Assembly: GCF_024721265.1 (NCBI RefSeq)
Contig: NZ_JAMXOC010000010.1
Span: 1-64,000, forward strand
Origin: Ohessyouella blattaphilus
GTDB taxonomy: Bacteria > Bacillota > Clostridia > Lachnospirales > Lachnospiraceae
Length of the DNA: 64,000 nt
Direction: 5' to 3'
Of the stretch, positions 49,424 through 57,846 are shown one piece after another. A program made the position numbers and the translations under genes. The notes under the pieces were generated by a model. The model did no database searches, had not been told where the DNA came from, and saw only the letters and a program-made list of their open reading frames with translations. Numbering within the stretch: position 1 is the stretch's first letter; each line of letters starts with the position of its first letter.

Positions 49424-50353
49424 ATGGATGTACGGGAGACATTAAAGGATAAACAAAAGATTGTAATTAAGGTAGGGACATCAACCATTACCCATGAAGC
49501 GACAGGGAATATCGATTTAGATAAGTTAGAGAAGTTCGTGCGCATTCTGACCAACTTGATTAACAAGGGGAAGGAAGTTATCGTCGTTTCCTCAGGTGCC
49601 ATCGGGATCGGGCGCAATGTCCTAGGAATGAAAGAGCGCCCTAAGGATAAGGCGACAGCTCAGGCCTGTGCGGCTGTCGGTCAAGGGAAGCTGATTATGA
49701 TTTATGAGAAGCTGTTTGCTGAATATGGGTATTTGACGGCTCAGGTACTTCTAACGAAGGAGTCTATCGCCAACAAGACGTGTGCCCAGCATGCAAAGGA
49801 GACCTTTGATCAACTTTCAGCGATGAAGGTAATTCCTATTGTAAATGAGAATGACGCTATTTCGGTAGATGAGGAGAAGTACGGCAATTTTGGTGATAAC
49901 GATACCATGGCAGCTTACGTAGCAGCGCTTGTGGAAGCCGACCTACTAATCTTAATGAGTGATATCAATGGACTTTACACCGACGATCCGAAAGAGAATC
50001 CAAATGCTCGCTTTGTCCATACAGTTAGCAATATCGATAGCAATCTGGTGAAAATGGGACGCGGTGCGAAAAGTTCTGTAGGGACTGGGGGCATGGCGAC
50101 AAAGATTAAGGCCGCGAAGATTGCGACGAAAGCCAATGCGGATATGGTAATCGCAAATGGCAAGAGTATCTATACCATTAATGACGTGATGGCAGGAAAG
50201 AAGATCGGCACCTTGTTCCTGGCGGCAAATAGCGAATATAAGGGTGAGAATGAGGTGGCACCGATCAAAGATATCTACAAGAAGCATATGGATAAGGTGA
50301 ATAAGCGCAGACACGGAGGTGGCGAGGATGAGTTACATGCAAGTAATTGGTAA
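49424..50353 (+). CDS. proB: Glutamate 5-kinase (short form without PUA domain)
   Basis: The 309-residue kinase performs the first step of proline synthesis. The amino-acid kinase fold is evident from IVIKVGTSTIT (near residue 13), VVSSGAIGIGRNVL (near 48), NENDAISVDE and FGDNDTMAAYVA (near 145-165), and VGTGGMATKIKAAKIA (near 215). It is about 60 residues shorter than the E. coli enzyme and ends soon after the kinase domain, so it lacks the C-terminal PUA domain. ATG 49424 with AAAGGAGAAGAG is chosen; earlier codons fall in the hairpin cluster. It overlaps proA by 26 bp. Confidence 0.96.
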   Translation: MDVRETLKDKQKIVIKVGTSTITHEATGNIDLDKLEKFVRILTNLINKGKEVIVVSSGAIGIGRNVLGMKERPKDKATAQACAAVGQGKLIMIYEKLFAEYGYLTAQVLLTKESIANKTCAQHAKETFDQLSAMKVIPIVNENDAISVDEEKYGNFGDNDTMAAYVAALVEADLLILMSDINGLYTDDPKENPNARFVHTVSNIDSNLVKMGRGAKSSVGTGGMATKIKAAKIATKANADMVIANGKSIYTINDVMAGKKIGTLFLAANSEYKGENEVAPIKDIYKKHMDKVNKRRHGGGEDELHASNW

Positions 50354-51575
50354 ACGGGCGAAAGAGGCGAAGAAGAGCATTGCGTACTTAAGTCAGGAGG
50401 AAAAGACAGCGGCACTTTTGGCGGTAGCGGATGCCTTAGAAGAGAAAGAAGCCGAGATTATGACCGGTAATCGCCTAGACGTGGAAGCGGCAAAGGCAGC
50501 CGGGATGAAGAGCTCTCTCATTGATCGAATGTACTTAGATGAGGCGCGAATCGCCGCCATGGCCGAGGGCCTGCGGGAAATCAGTCTGTTAGAAGATCCA
50601 GTGGGGGCGTTTGATGAAGTGAAGGTTCGTCCCAATGGTCTGCGGATTGGAAAGAAGAGAGTTCCCCTAGGCGTGGTGGGAATTATCTACGAATCCAGAC
50701 CCAATGTCACAGCAGATGCTTTTGGTCTTTGCTTTAAGACGAATAATGTAGCGGTCTTAAGAGGGAGCTCAGATGCGATCAATTCCAATAAGGCAATTAC
50801 AAGCGCCATTAAATTAGGGCTTAATCGTTGTAAAATCTCTCAGGACGGAATTATCTTGGTAGAGGATACCAGCTACGAAGTGGCTGATGAGATGATGAAG
50901 CTAAATGAATACCTAGACGTGCTAATTCCTAGGGGCGGGGCGGGTCTTATTAACCGGGTAGTGGAAAATAGTACAGTTCCTACCATCGAGACGGGAACGG
51001 GGAATTGCCACGTCTTTGTAGACCGCTTTGCTGATCAGGAGATGGCGGTAAATATTATTGAAAATGCCAAGACCCAGCGATTAGGCGTCTGTAATGCTTG
51101 TGAGTCTTTGGTTATCGACCGGGAAATCGCCAGCCAAGTGCTTCCAAAGATTGTCGCCAGACTAGCGGGGCACGGAATTGAAATTCGCGGTGATGAAGAG
51201 GCGAGAAAAATCAGTCCAGAACTTGTAAAGGCGACGGCTGATGACTGGGGAAGTGAATACCTAGACGGGATTATCTCGGTAAAGATTGTCGGTGACGTCC
51301 ATGAAGGGATTGCTCATATTAATGAATATAATACGGGGCATTCGGAGACGATCGTGACGAATCACCTAGAGCACGCGGACCTTTTCCAGGAACGAGTGGA
51401 TGCAGCCGCGGTCTATGTAAATGCCTCAACTAGGTTTACCGATGGGTGTGAATTCGGCTACGGTGCCGAAATCGGTATCAGTACCCAGAAGCTACACGCC
51501 CGCGGGCCGATGGGCTTAGCAGCGCTAACCACCACCAAGTTTGTTATCTTTGGTAATGGTCAGATAAGAAAATAA
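50328..51575 (+). CDS. proA: Gamma-glutamyl phosphate reductase
   Basis: The 415-residue NADPH-dependent reductase makes glutamate semialdehyde for proline. Typical segments are VPLGVVGIIYESRPNVTADAF (near residue 105), RGSSDAINSNKAI, the LIPRGGAGLI loop, the catalytic cysteine in RLGVCNACESLVID (near 255), and ARGPMGLAALTTTKF at the end. ATG 50328 is eight bases after GGAGG at 50315-50319 and is preferred to the GTG at 50319. The overlap with proB means coupled translation. ProC (the last proline enzyme) is not in the window. Confidence 0.96.
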   Translation: MSYMQVIGKRAKEAKKSIAYLSQEEKTAALLAVADALEEKEAEIMTGNRLDVEAAKAAGMKSSLIDRMYLDEARIAAMAEGLREISLLEDPVGAFDEVKVRPNGLRIGKKRVPLGVVGIIYESRPNVTADAFGLCFKTNNVAVLRGSSDAINSNKAITSAIKLGLNRCKISQDGIILVEDTSYEVADEMMKLNEYLDVLIPRGGAGLINRVVENSTVPTIETGTGNCHVFVDRFADQEMAVNIIENAKTQRLGVCNACESLVIDREIASQVLPKIVARLAGHGIEIRGDEEARKISPELVKATADDWGSEYLDGIISVKIVGDVHEGIAHINEYNTGHSETIVTNHLEHADLFQERVDAAAVYVNASTRFTDGCEFGYGAEIGISTQKLHARGPMGLAALTTTKFVIFGNGQIRK

Positions 51576-51580
51576 AGATG

Positions 51581-51614
51581 TTGCATAATATGCATAAATG
51601 ATGTATAATTATGC
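51581..51614 (+). promoter_or_regulatory. argC operon promoter with ArgR-box-like palindromes
   Basis: TTGCAT (51581-51586) and TATAAT (51604-51609) are 17 bases apart. TGCATAATATGCA (51582-51594) is a near-perfect palindrome and TGTATAATTATGC (51602-51614) is close to the AT-rich ARG-box palindrome of Gram-positives. The two lie about 20 bp apart over the -35 and -10, the usual layout for repression by ArgR hexamers. ArgR is not encoded in the window. Confidence 0.7.
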
Positions 51615-51624
51615 GAAAGCTTAT

Positions 51625-51652
51625 AACGAGCCTTTTCATAGGCTCGTTTTTG
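51625..51652 (+). terminator. Terminator-like hairpin between the argC promoter and argC
   Basis: AACGAGCC (51625-51632) pairs perfectly with GGCTCGTT (51641-51648) around an eight-base loop, followed by more T. It lies downstream of the apparent argC start of transcription, so it may end read-through from proBA, attenuate the arg operon, or both. Confidence 0.75.
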
Positions 51653-51691
51653 CATAACGTAAGCTCTTAAGACGGGAAAGAAGGTATGAGT

Positions 51692-52732
51692 ATGATTAAG
51701 GTAGGAATCATTGGCGCTACCGGGTATGCCGGCGGCGAATTGGTACGAATTTTATTAGGACATCCGGAAGTGAAGATTATCTGGTATGGATCACGCAGTT
51801 ATATAGGTGAAGAGTATGCCAGTGTATATAGAAATATGTTTGAACTCGTAGAAGGTAGATGCCTTGACGATAATCTCGAAGAATTAGCCCAGCAAGCGGA
51901 CGTGATTTTTACCGCCACGCCTCAAGGGTATCTAGCGGGGATTTTGACGAAAGAGCTTTTGGCAAAGACGAAAGTGGTGGATTTGAGTGCAGATTATCGG
52001 ATCAAAGATGTGGCTACTTACGAGCAGTGGTACGGAATCTCCCATCAAAGCATGGAGTTAATTAACGAAGCTGTCTACGGTTTGTGTGAAATAAACCGGG
52101 AGCAGATTAAAGGGGCGAGATTAATCGCCAATCCTGGTTGTTATCCGACTTGCTCAACTTTAGCTATCTATCCCTTAGCCAAGGCGGGACTCATCGAGAT
52201 GAACACTTTGATTATCGATGCTAAGTCGGGAACCAGTGGTGCCGGTCGCGGTGCCAAGGTGGATAATCTATACTGTGAAGTGAACGAAAGCATTAAGGCT
52301 TACGGTGTGGCCAGTCACCGCCACACTCCGGAAATTGAAGAACAGCTAAGCTACGCTTCCGGGGAAGCGGTAGTGCTTAACTTTACACCTCATCTGGTGC
52401 CGATGAATCGGGGGATTTTGATTACCGCCTATGGAACCTTAAAGGAAAAAGTTAGTGAAGAAGAGATTCGTTCACTATACGAAGAGCATTATCAGCAAGA
52501 GAAATTTGTTCGTTTACTACCTTCCGGACAGTGTCCCGAGACTCGCTGGGTAAAGGGCAGCAACTATGTGGATGTGAATGTAAAAGTGGACTCTCGGACA
52601 AACCGAGTGATTATGATGGGAGCGATGGATAATTTAGTGAAGGGTGCCGCTGGTCAGGCTGTTCAGAATATGAATCTGATCTTCGGACTTCCAGAAAATA
52701 TGGGACTTGACCTTGTGCCGATGTTCCCCTAG
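51692..52732 (+). CDS. argC: N-acetyl-gamma-glutamyl-phosphate reductase
   Basis: The 346-residue enzyme makes N-acetylglutamate semialdehyde with NADPH. The Rossmann start VGIIGATGYAGGELVRIL, the catalytic cysteine in ANPGCYPT (near residue 148), the SGTSGAGRGAK loop and HRHTPEIEEQL histidine are all present. Two in-frame ATGs exist: 51686 is only one base from the AAGG ribosome site, while 51692 is seven away, so the latter is used. It heads the argC-GNAT-argJ-argB-argD operon, whose genes are separated by 10 bp or fewer. Confidence 0.96.
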   Translation: MIKVGIIGATGYAGGELVRILLGHPEVKIIWYGSRSYIGEEYASVYRNMFELVEGRCLDDNLEELAQQADVIFTATPQGYLAGILTKELLAKTKVVDLSADYRIKDVATYEQWYGISHQSMELINEAVYGLCEINREQIKGARLIANPGCYPTCSTLAIYPLAKAGLIEMNTLIIDAKSGTSGAGRGAKVDNLYCEVNESIKAYGVASHRHTPEIEEQLSYASGEAVVLNFTPHLVPMNRGILITAYGTLKEKVSEEEIRSLYEEHYQQEKFVRLLPSGQCPETRWVKGSNYVDVNVKVDSRTNRVIMMGAMDNLVKGAAGQAVQNMNLIFGLPENMGLDLVPMFP

Positions 52733-52742
52733 AGGTAGAGTA

Positions 52743-53195
52743 ATGATAAGAGTAATGAATGAGAAGGACTACGAAGAAGTCTATCGTCTGTGGAAGCGTA
52801 TTGAAGGCTTTGGCATGAAGAAGGTAGACGATTCTAAGGAATATGTAGAAAGGTTCTTAAAGCGTAATCCTACCACCAGTATGGTGGCGGTATATGACGG
52901 TAAGATTGTCGGGAGCATCCTCTGTGGACACGACGGCCGGGTGGCTAGTTTTTACCACGTGTGTGTGGACAAGCACTATCGCCGCCGAGGGATCGGCAGA
53001 GCCATGGTGGTAAAGGCAATGGAGGCCTTAAAAGTGGAAGACATTACCAAGGTGATTTTGCTTGCCTATGTCAGAAATGATGGTGGTAACGCCTTTTGGA
53101 ACGGTATTGGTTGGACGAAAAGAGAAGATTTAAACTGTTACGATTTTATTTTGAATACGGAGAACATTGTGGCGTTTAATAATGAGGAGGAATAG
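52743..53195 (+). CDS. GNAT-family acetyltransferase inside the arginine operon
   Basis: A 150-residue GNAT protein with the acetyl-CoA loop RRRGIGRAM (about residues 82-90), a central IVGSILCGHDGRVASFYHVCV strand pair and C-terminal FWNGIGWTKRE. ATG 52743, with AGAGGTAGAG upstream, is used; the longer frame to 52707 overlaps argC. Its gene is 10 bp after argC and 3 bp before argJ. Because ArgJ can recycle acetyl groups but the cycle needs priming, a short single-domain N-acetylglutamate synthase is an attractive reading. The protein is not classical ArgA and the role is unproven. Confidence 0.85.
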   Translation: MIRVMNEKDYEEVYRLWKRIEGFGMKKVDDSKEYVERFLKRNPTTSMVAVYDGKIVGSILCGHDGRVASFYHVCVDKHYRRRGIGRAMVVKAMEALKVEDITKVILLAYVRNDGGNAFWNGIGWTKREDLNCYDFILNTENIVAFNNEEE

Positions 53196-53198
53196 CTT

Positions 53199-54419
53199 AT
53201 GAGAGAGATTAAAGGAGGCGTTACTAGCCCAAAAGGATATGAGGCAGCGGCGGTAGCGGCAAATATTAAATATAAAGATAGAACGGATATGGCCCTAATC
53301 ATCAGTACCACGCCAGCCGTGGTTGCCGGCACCTTTACCACCAACGTGGTAAAAGCAGCACCGGTTAAGTGGGATATGAAGATTGTGCAGGCGAAAGAAA
53401 AGGCCGGGGCGATTGTGGTGAATTCGGGAATTGCCAACGCTTGTACCGGCGCCGAAGGGGATGGTTATTGTCAAGTGGTAGCCGAGAAGGCACAGGCAGT
53501 ATTAGGTATCTCAGAGGCGGTTTTGCTGGGTTCCACAGGCGTCATCGGTATGCAACTACCGGTAGAGAAGATGCTTTCAGGGATCGAGGCGCTTGCAAAA
53601 GCAAAGACAGGTGATGTGGCCGCGGGAACAGCTGCAGCTAAGGCGATTATGACCACAGATACGAAAGAAAAAGAACTAGCAATTGCTTTTAATATCGGTG
53701 ATAAAGAAGTAACGGTAGGGGGAATGGCCAAGGGTTCCGGCATGATTCACCCGAACATGTGCACCATGCTTAGCTTTATTACCACCGACGCTCTAATTAG
53801 TCAGGAAGTGCTTCAGCAAATCCTTAGTGAAGATGTGAGTGATACTTACAACATGATTTCTGTAGATGGTGATACTTCCACCAATGATACGGTCCTAGTA
53901 TTAGCCAATGGTCTAGCGGAAAATGAAGAGATTCTTCCGGGGACGAAGGCGTATGATGATTTTAAGGCAGCCCTTCATCAGGTGAATGAATACTTAGCAA
54001 AAGCCATTGCCGGTGACGGCGAAGGCGCAACGGCTCTTTTTGAAGTAACGGTGAAAGGGGCGAAAACAAAGAAACAAGCTCAAGTGATTGCTAAGTCGGT
54101 GGTGTGCTCCGATCTTACGAAGACCGCTATTGCCGGACACGATGCGAACTGGGGCCGGGTTCTCTGTGCGATGGGTTACGCCGGGGAAGAATTTGACCCA
54201 GAGGTGGTGGACTTATTCTTTGAAAGTGCTGCCGGCACCGTGCAGATTATGGCCAGTGGCGTTGCTACCGATTATAGTGAAGAATTGGCAACCAAGATCC
54301 TCTCAGAGGAATACGTAAAGGCGATTGCTGATTTGAAGCAGGGGCAGGAGACGGGTACGGCCTGGGGCTGTGATTTGACCCACGGATATATCGATATCAA
54401 TGCAGATTATAGGAGCTAA
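53199..54419 (+). CDS. argJ: Glutamate N-acetyltransferase / amino-acid N-acetyltransferase (ornithine acetyltransferase)
   Basis: The 406-residue ArgJ moves the acetyl group from N-acetylornithine to glutamate. The precursor self-cleaves before a threonine that becomes the nucleophile; here this is Thr189 in [11 protein letters not shown]. The residue before it is Cys, where most ArgJ have Ala, but the nucleophile is intact. Other signatures are [27 protein letters not shown] and [24 protein letters not shown] precedes the ATG. Whether it is mono- or bifunctional cannot be told from sequence alone. Confidence 0.96.
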   Translation: MREIKGGVTSPKGYEAAAVAANIKYKDRTDMALIISTTPAVVAGTFTTNVVKAAPVKWDMKIVQAKEKAGAIVVNSGIANACTGAEGDGYCQVVAEKAQAVLGISEAVLLGSTGVIGMQLPVEKMLSGIEALAKAKTGDVAAGTAAAKAIMTTDTKEKELAIAFNIGDKEVTVGGMAKGSGMIHPNMCTMLSFITTDALISQEVLQQILSEDVSDTYNMISVDGDTSTNDTVLVLANGLAENEEILPGTKAYDDFKAALHQVNEYLAKAIAGDGEGATALFEVTVKGAKTKKQAQVIAKSVVCSDLTKTAIAGHDANWGRVLCAMGYAGEEFDPEVVDLFFESAAGTVQIMASGVATDYSEELATKILSEEYVKAIADLKQGQETGTAWGCDLTHGYIDINADYRS

Positions 54420-54423
54420 TAAG

Positions 54424-55329
54424 ATGGTAAAAAAACACGAAATGCAAAAATATTTAGATAAGGCAGAGGTCTTAATTGAGGCCCTTCCTTATATTCAGCG
54501 CTTTAACCGTAAGATTATTGTGGTGAAATACGGCGGTAGCGCCATGGTAGATGATGAGTTAAAGGAACAAGTGATTAAAGATGTGACCTTGTTAAAATTA
54601 GTTGGGTTTAAGCCGATTATCGTTCACGGCGGCGGCAAAGAAATCAGTCGCTGGGTCGGAAAAGTAGGGATGGAGCCGAAGTTCATTAACGGGTTGCGAG
54701 TAACCGATGACGATACCATGGAGCTAGTGGAGATGGTTCTTGGTAAGGTCAATAAGAACCTAGTGCAATTAGTAGAAAGTCTAGGCGTTCGCGCTATCGG
54801 TGTAAGCGGAAAAGACGGCGGTCTTCTAAAAGTGCAGAAAAAGCTAGCTGATGGCGAGGATATCGGTTATGTGGGAGAAGTGACGGAAGTGAATTCCGAG
54901 ATTTTGAACGACCTCCTGGAAAAGGATTTTCTCCCGATTGTCTGCCCAATCGGCATGGATGATGAGTTTAACACGTATAATATCAATGCGGATGACGCAG
55001 CTTGCGTGATTGCTAAAGCCATGGGAGCGGAGAAGTTAGCCTTCCTTACCGATATTGAAGGGGTGTATAAGGATCCAGAAGATCCAGAAACCCTGATCTC
55101 TGAGCTTCACGTCCGAGAAGCAAAAGAATTAATGTCTTCAGGCTTTATCGGCGGCGGAATGCTACCGAAGCTAAACAACTGTATTGAAGCGATTGAGTCA
55201 GGAGTATCCCGGGTGCATATTTTAGATGGTCGCATTCCTCATTGCTTGTTACTTGAATTTTTCACCAATAGAGGGATCGGCACGGCGATTTTAGACGATG
55301 AGAATACCAAGTTCTATAAGGGAGAGTAA
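54424..55329 (+). CDS. argB: Acetylglutamate kinase
   Basis: The 301-residue kinase phosphorylates N-acetylglutamate. The amino-acid kinase fold shows as [12 protein letters not shown] (near residue 28), [23 protein letters not shown] and FLTDIEGVY (near 210), and [21 protein letters not shown] near 240. The extra N-terminal helix ([18 protein letters not shown]) before the first strand is the form found in arginine-inhibited enzymes, so feedback inhibition is likely. ATG 54424 is used, after AGGAGC; a longer frame overlaps argJ. Confidence 0.96.
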   Translation: MVKKHEMQKYLDKAEVLIEALPYIQRFNRKIIVVKYGGSAMVDDELKEQVIKDVTLLKLVGFKPIIVHGGGKEISRWVGKVGMEPKFINGLRVTDDDTMELVEMVLGKVNKNLVQLVESLGVRAIGVSGKDGGLLKVQKKLADGEDIGYVGEVTEVNSEILNDLLEKDFLPIVCPIGMDDEFNTYNINADDAACVIAKAMGAEKLAFLTDIEGVYKDPEDPETLISELHVREAKELMSSGFIGGGMLPKLNNCIEAIESGVSRVHILDGRIPHCLLLEFFTNRGIGTAILDDENTKFYKGE

Positions 55330-55331
55330 AG

Positions 55332-56504
55332 ATGGAGTATATTCAAGCGGCAGAAAAAGCGATTTTGCATACATATAATCGCTTCCCCGTGGTTTTTGAA
55401 CGCGGCGAAGGCGTATATTTATATGATACCGACGGCCAGAAGTATCTAGATTTTGGTGCGGGCATTGCCGTGTCCTCACTTGGTTATAGCAATGAAGAGT
55501 ATAAAGAGGCGATGAAAGCCCAATTTGACAAGCTAATTCATACCTCTAATCTTTATTATAGTGAGAACACAGCACCGGCGGCGGAGAAGCTTCTGGAACT
55601 TTCGGGAATGGAGAGAGTCTTTTTTACCAATAGTGGGACAGAGGCGATTGAGGGGGCACTTAAAGCCGCTCGTAAATACGCCTACGGGAAAGAAAGCGGG
55701 CGCTATAAGTTTATCGCCCTAGAGCATTCTTTTCACGGGCGTAGCTTCGGAGCCCTTTCGGTAACGGGAACAGAAAGCTACCGCACGCCTTTTGAGCCGT
55801 TAGTACCGGGAGTAAGCTTTGGGAAGATGAACGATTTGGAGAGCGTAAAGGCCCTGATTGATGACGAGACTTGCGGGATTATCTTAGAGCCAATACAAGG
55901 TGAAGGGGGAATCTTCCCAAGTCAAAAGGAGTTCTTAGCAGGTGTTAGAGCGCTCTGCGATGCGCACGACTTGGTGCTCATATATGACGAAATTCAGTGC
56001 GGGATGGGACGAACGGGCTCCTATTTTGCTTGGCAGCAATACGACGTAAAACCGGATATCCTCGTTATGGCTAAGGCGATTGGCAATGGCTTTCCTGTCG
56101 GCGCCTTTGGTCTAAGTGAGAAGCTGGCTACGAATTCTTTAGCACCAGGGGATCACGGGACGACGTACGGCGGGAATCCGTTAGCTCTTCAGGCGGTGCA
56201 AACGGTCGCCACAATCTTTCAGAAAAGCGATATTCTAACCCATGTAAAAGAGGTGGGCAGTTACCTAGAGCAGTCTCTGAAAGCGTTAATGGCCCAGAAG
56301 CCGATTATCAAAGAGGTGCGGGGCGTGGGGCTTATGCAAGGGGTAGAGCTTAAGGAAGCGCCTGGAGCGTATATTCAAAAAGCCTTTGAGAAGAAGCTTT
56401 TATTAATTGGCGCCGGTAGCAATACGATTCGTTTTGTGCCACCACTCGTTATCGAAAAAGAACATGTGGATCAGATGATCCAGATTTTGAAAGAAACCCT
56501 ATAG
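55332..56504 (+). CDS. argD: Acetylornithine aminotransferase
   Basis: The 390-residue class III aminotransferase makes N-acetylornithine using glutamate and pyridoxal phosphate. Key parts are YLDFGAGIAVSSLGY, FFTNSGTEAIEGALKAARK (near residue 100), EHSFHGRSFGALS, the EIQCGMGRTG cofactor segment, and the PLP lysine in MAKAIGNGFPVGA (near 245). It starts 2 bp after argB with AAGGGAGAG upstream, and is the last gene of the arg operon visible here. The enzyme may also serve in lysine synthesis. Confidence 0.95.
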   Translation: MEYIQAAEKAILHTYNRFPVVFERGEGVYLYDTDGQKYLDFGAGIAVSSLGYSNEEYKEAMKAQFDKLIHTSNLYYSENTAPAAEKLLELSGMERVFFTNSGTEAIEGALKAARKYAYGKESGRYKFIALEHSFHGRSFGALSVTGTESYRTPFEPLVPGVSFGKMNDLESVKALIDDETCGIILEPIQGEGGIFPSQKEFLAGVRALCDAHDLVLIYDEIQCGMGRTGSYFAWQQYDVKPDILVMAKAIGNGFPVGAFGLSEKLATNSLAPGDHGTTYGGNPLALQAVQTVATIFQKSDILTHVKEVGSYLEQSLKALMAQKPIIKEVRGVGLMQGVELKEAPGAYIQKAFEKKLLLIGAGSNTIRFVPPLVIEKEHVDQMIQILKETL

Positions 56505-56590
56505 CTTTTTTACAACGGAATATAGTACAATAGAAGCGTGCATAAGAGAAACTTAATAAGCGATTTGGCGAGTTTATTGAGGATGTGCGT

Positions 56591-57145
56591 ATGAAGAAAA
56601 AGAGAATAACTATTGGTTTATTAATTGCAGGATTAGCCCTCCTGCTTTTGGCGTGTAAAAAAGAGACTAAAGAAGAGGTCATTGAACTTTCAGAAGTGGA
56701 AGCGGCAGAAGCGCTTCCTGAGGAAGAGCCAGTGCCGATTTTTGTTCACGTCTGCGGTCAGGTAATAAATCCTGGAGTCTATGAGCTAGAAGAAGGAGCC
56801 CGAGTCTTCGAAGCGATTGCGGCCGCCGGTGGTGTGACCGGCGAAGGCGAGGCGTCTTTGCTTAATCTAGCAGAGGTGCTCAGTGATGGGATGCGCCTGT
56901 ACGTACCAAAGGCGGATGAGGTGGTTGCCGAGAGCGAGGGTGCTCCGGGAGAGACGCTGATTAATCTAAATACGGCTTCTAAAGAAGAGCTGATGAGCTT
57001 ATCAGGGATTGGCGAGGCAAAAGCAGAAGCAATTATTTTGTATAGAGAAGAAACGGGGAAGTTTACAACGATCGAAGAATTACAGGAAGTGTCAGGGATT
57101 GGCGAGAGTACGTTTAATCGCCTGAAAGATAAAATAAAGGTATAA
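56591..57145 (+). CDS. comEA: ComEA-like competence protein (SLBB + helix-hairpin-helix), lipoprotein-type N-terminus
   Basis: The 184-residue DNA-binding protein has an N-terminal hydrophobic segment ending LLLLACKK, which looks like a lipobox, in place of the usual plain membrane anchor. An acidic linker follows, then an SLBB domain (about residues 50-110: VHVCGQVINPGVYELEEGARV) and two helix-hairpin-helix motifs at the end (LINLNTASKEELMSLSGIGEAKA, VSGIGESTFNRL). ComEA binds incoming DNA at the cell surface. ATG 56591 lies eight bases after GAGG. ComEC lies 3 kb downstream. Confidence 0.92.
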   Translation: MKKKRITIGLLIAGLALLLLACKKETKEEVIELSEVEAAEALPEEEPVPIFVHVCGQVINPGVYELEEGARVFEAIAAAGGVTGEGEASLLNLAEVLSDGMRLYVPKADEVVAESEGAPGETLINLNTASKEELMSLSGIGEAKAEAIILYREETGKFTTIEELQEVSGIGESTFNRLKDKIKV

Positions 57146-57156
57146 ATGGAGAGAGC

Positions 57157-57846
57157 ATGGCAAAACGAGTATTGGTAGTTGATGATGAAAAATTAATATT
57201 AAAGGGGATTCGCTTCAGCCTTGAACAAGACGATATGCAAGTGGACACGGCGATGGACGGTGAAGCGGCCTTAGAGCTAGCGCAGGACAATAGCTATGAT
57301 ATTATTTTGCTGGACGTGATGCTGCCAAAGATGAATGGTCTCGAAGTGTGTCAGCAGATTCGTGAGTTTTCTGATGTGCCGATTATTATGCTGACGGCAA
57401 AGGGCGAGGATATGGACAAAATCCTTGGCCTCGATTATGGTGCTGATGATTACGTAACCAAACCCTTTAATATCCTGGAGGTGAAGGCCCGGATGAAGGC
57501 TATTATGCGCCGAACGGAAAAGAGCGAGAACCATGGAAGCAAGAAGCGAGTCATCGAAAAGGCCGGCATGCGCATTGACTGCGATAGTCACTCGGTCTTT
57601 ATAGGTGGAAACGAAATTAATTTAACAGCCAAGGAGTTTGATTTGATCGAGCTGTTGGCTTTGAATCCGAATAAAGTCTACTCTCGTGAAGAGCTTCTTA
57701 ATATCGTCTGGGGTTATGAGTATCCAGGAGATGTGCGTACGGTGGACGTACATATTAGAAGACTGCGCGAAAAGATCGAAAAAAATCCAAGTGATCCGAA
57801 ATACGTTCACACGAAGTGGGGAGTGGGTTATTATTTCAGGGGTTAA
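57157..57846 (+). CDS. OmpR/PhoB-family response regulator
   Basis: A 229-residue regulator: receiver with phosphoacceptor Asp53 (LLDVMLPKMNG), Thr in MLTAKG, Lys in VTKPFN, and a winged-helix domain (LTAKEFDLIELLALNPNKVYSREELL, VDVHIRRLREKIE, KWGVGYYFRG). AAATGGAGAGAGC precedes the ATG. It is followed without a gap by its likely histidine kinase, and this pair is inserted between comEA and comEC. The combination suggests a PhoPR/VicRK-like system, perhaps tied to envelope or competence control. Confidence 0.95.
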   Translation: MAKRVLVVDDEKLILKGIRFSLEQDDMQVDTAMDGEAALELAQDNSYDIILLDVMLPKMNGLEVCQQIREFSDVPIIMLTAKGEDMDKILGLDYGADDYVTKPFNILEVKARMKAIMRRTEKSENHGSKKRVIEKAGMRIDCDSHSVFIGGNEINLTAKEFDLIELLALNPNKVYSREELLNIVWGYEYPGDVRTVDVHIRRLREKIEKNPSDPKYVHTKWGVGYYFRG

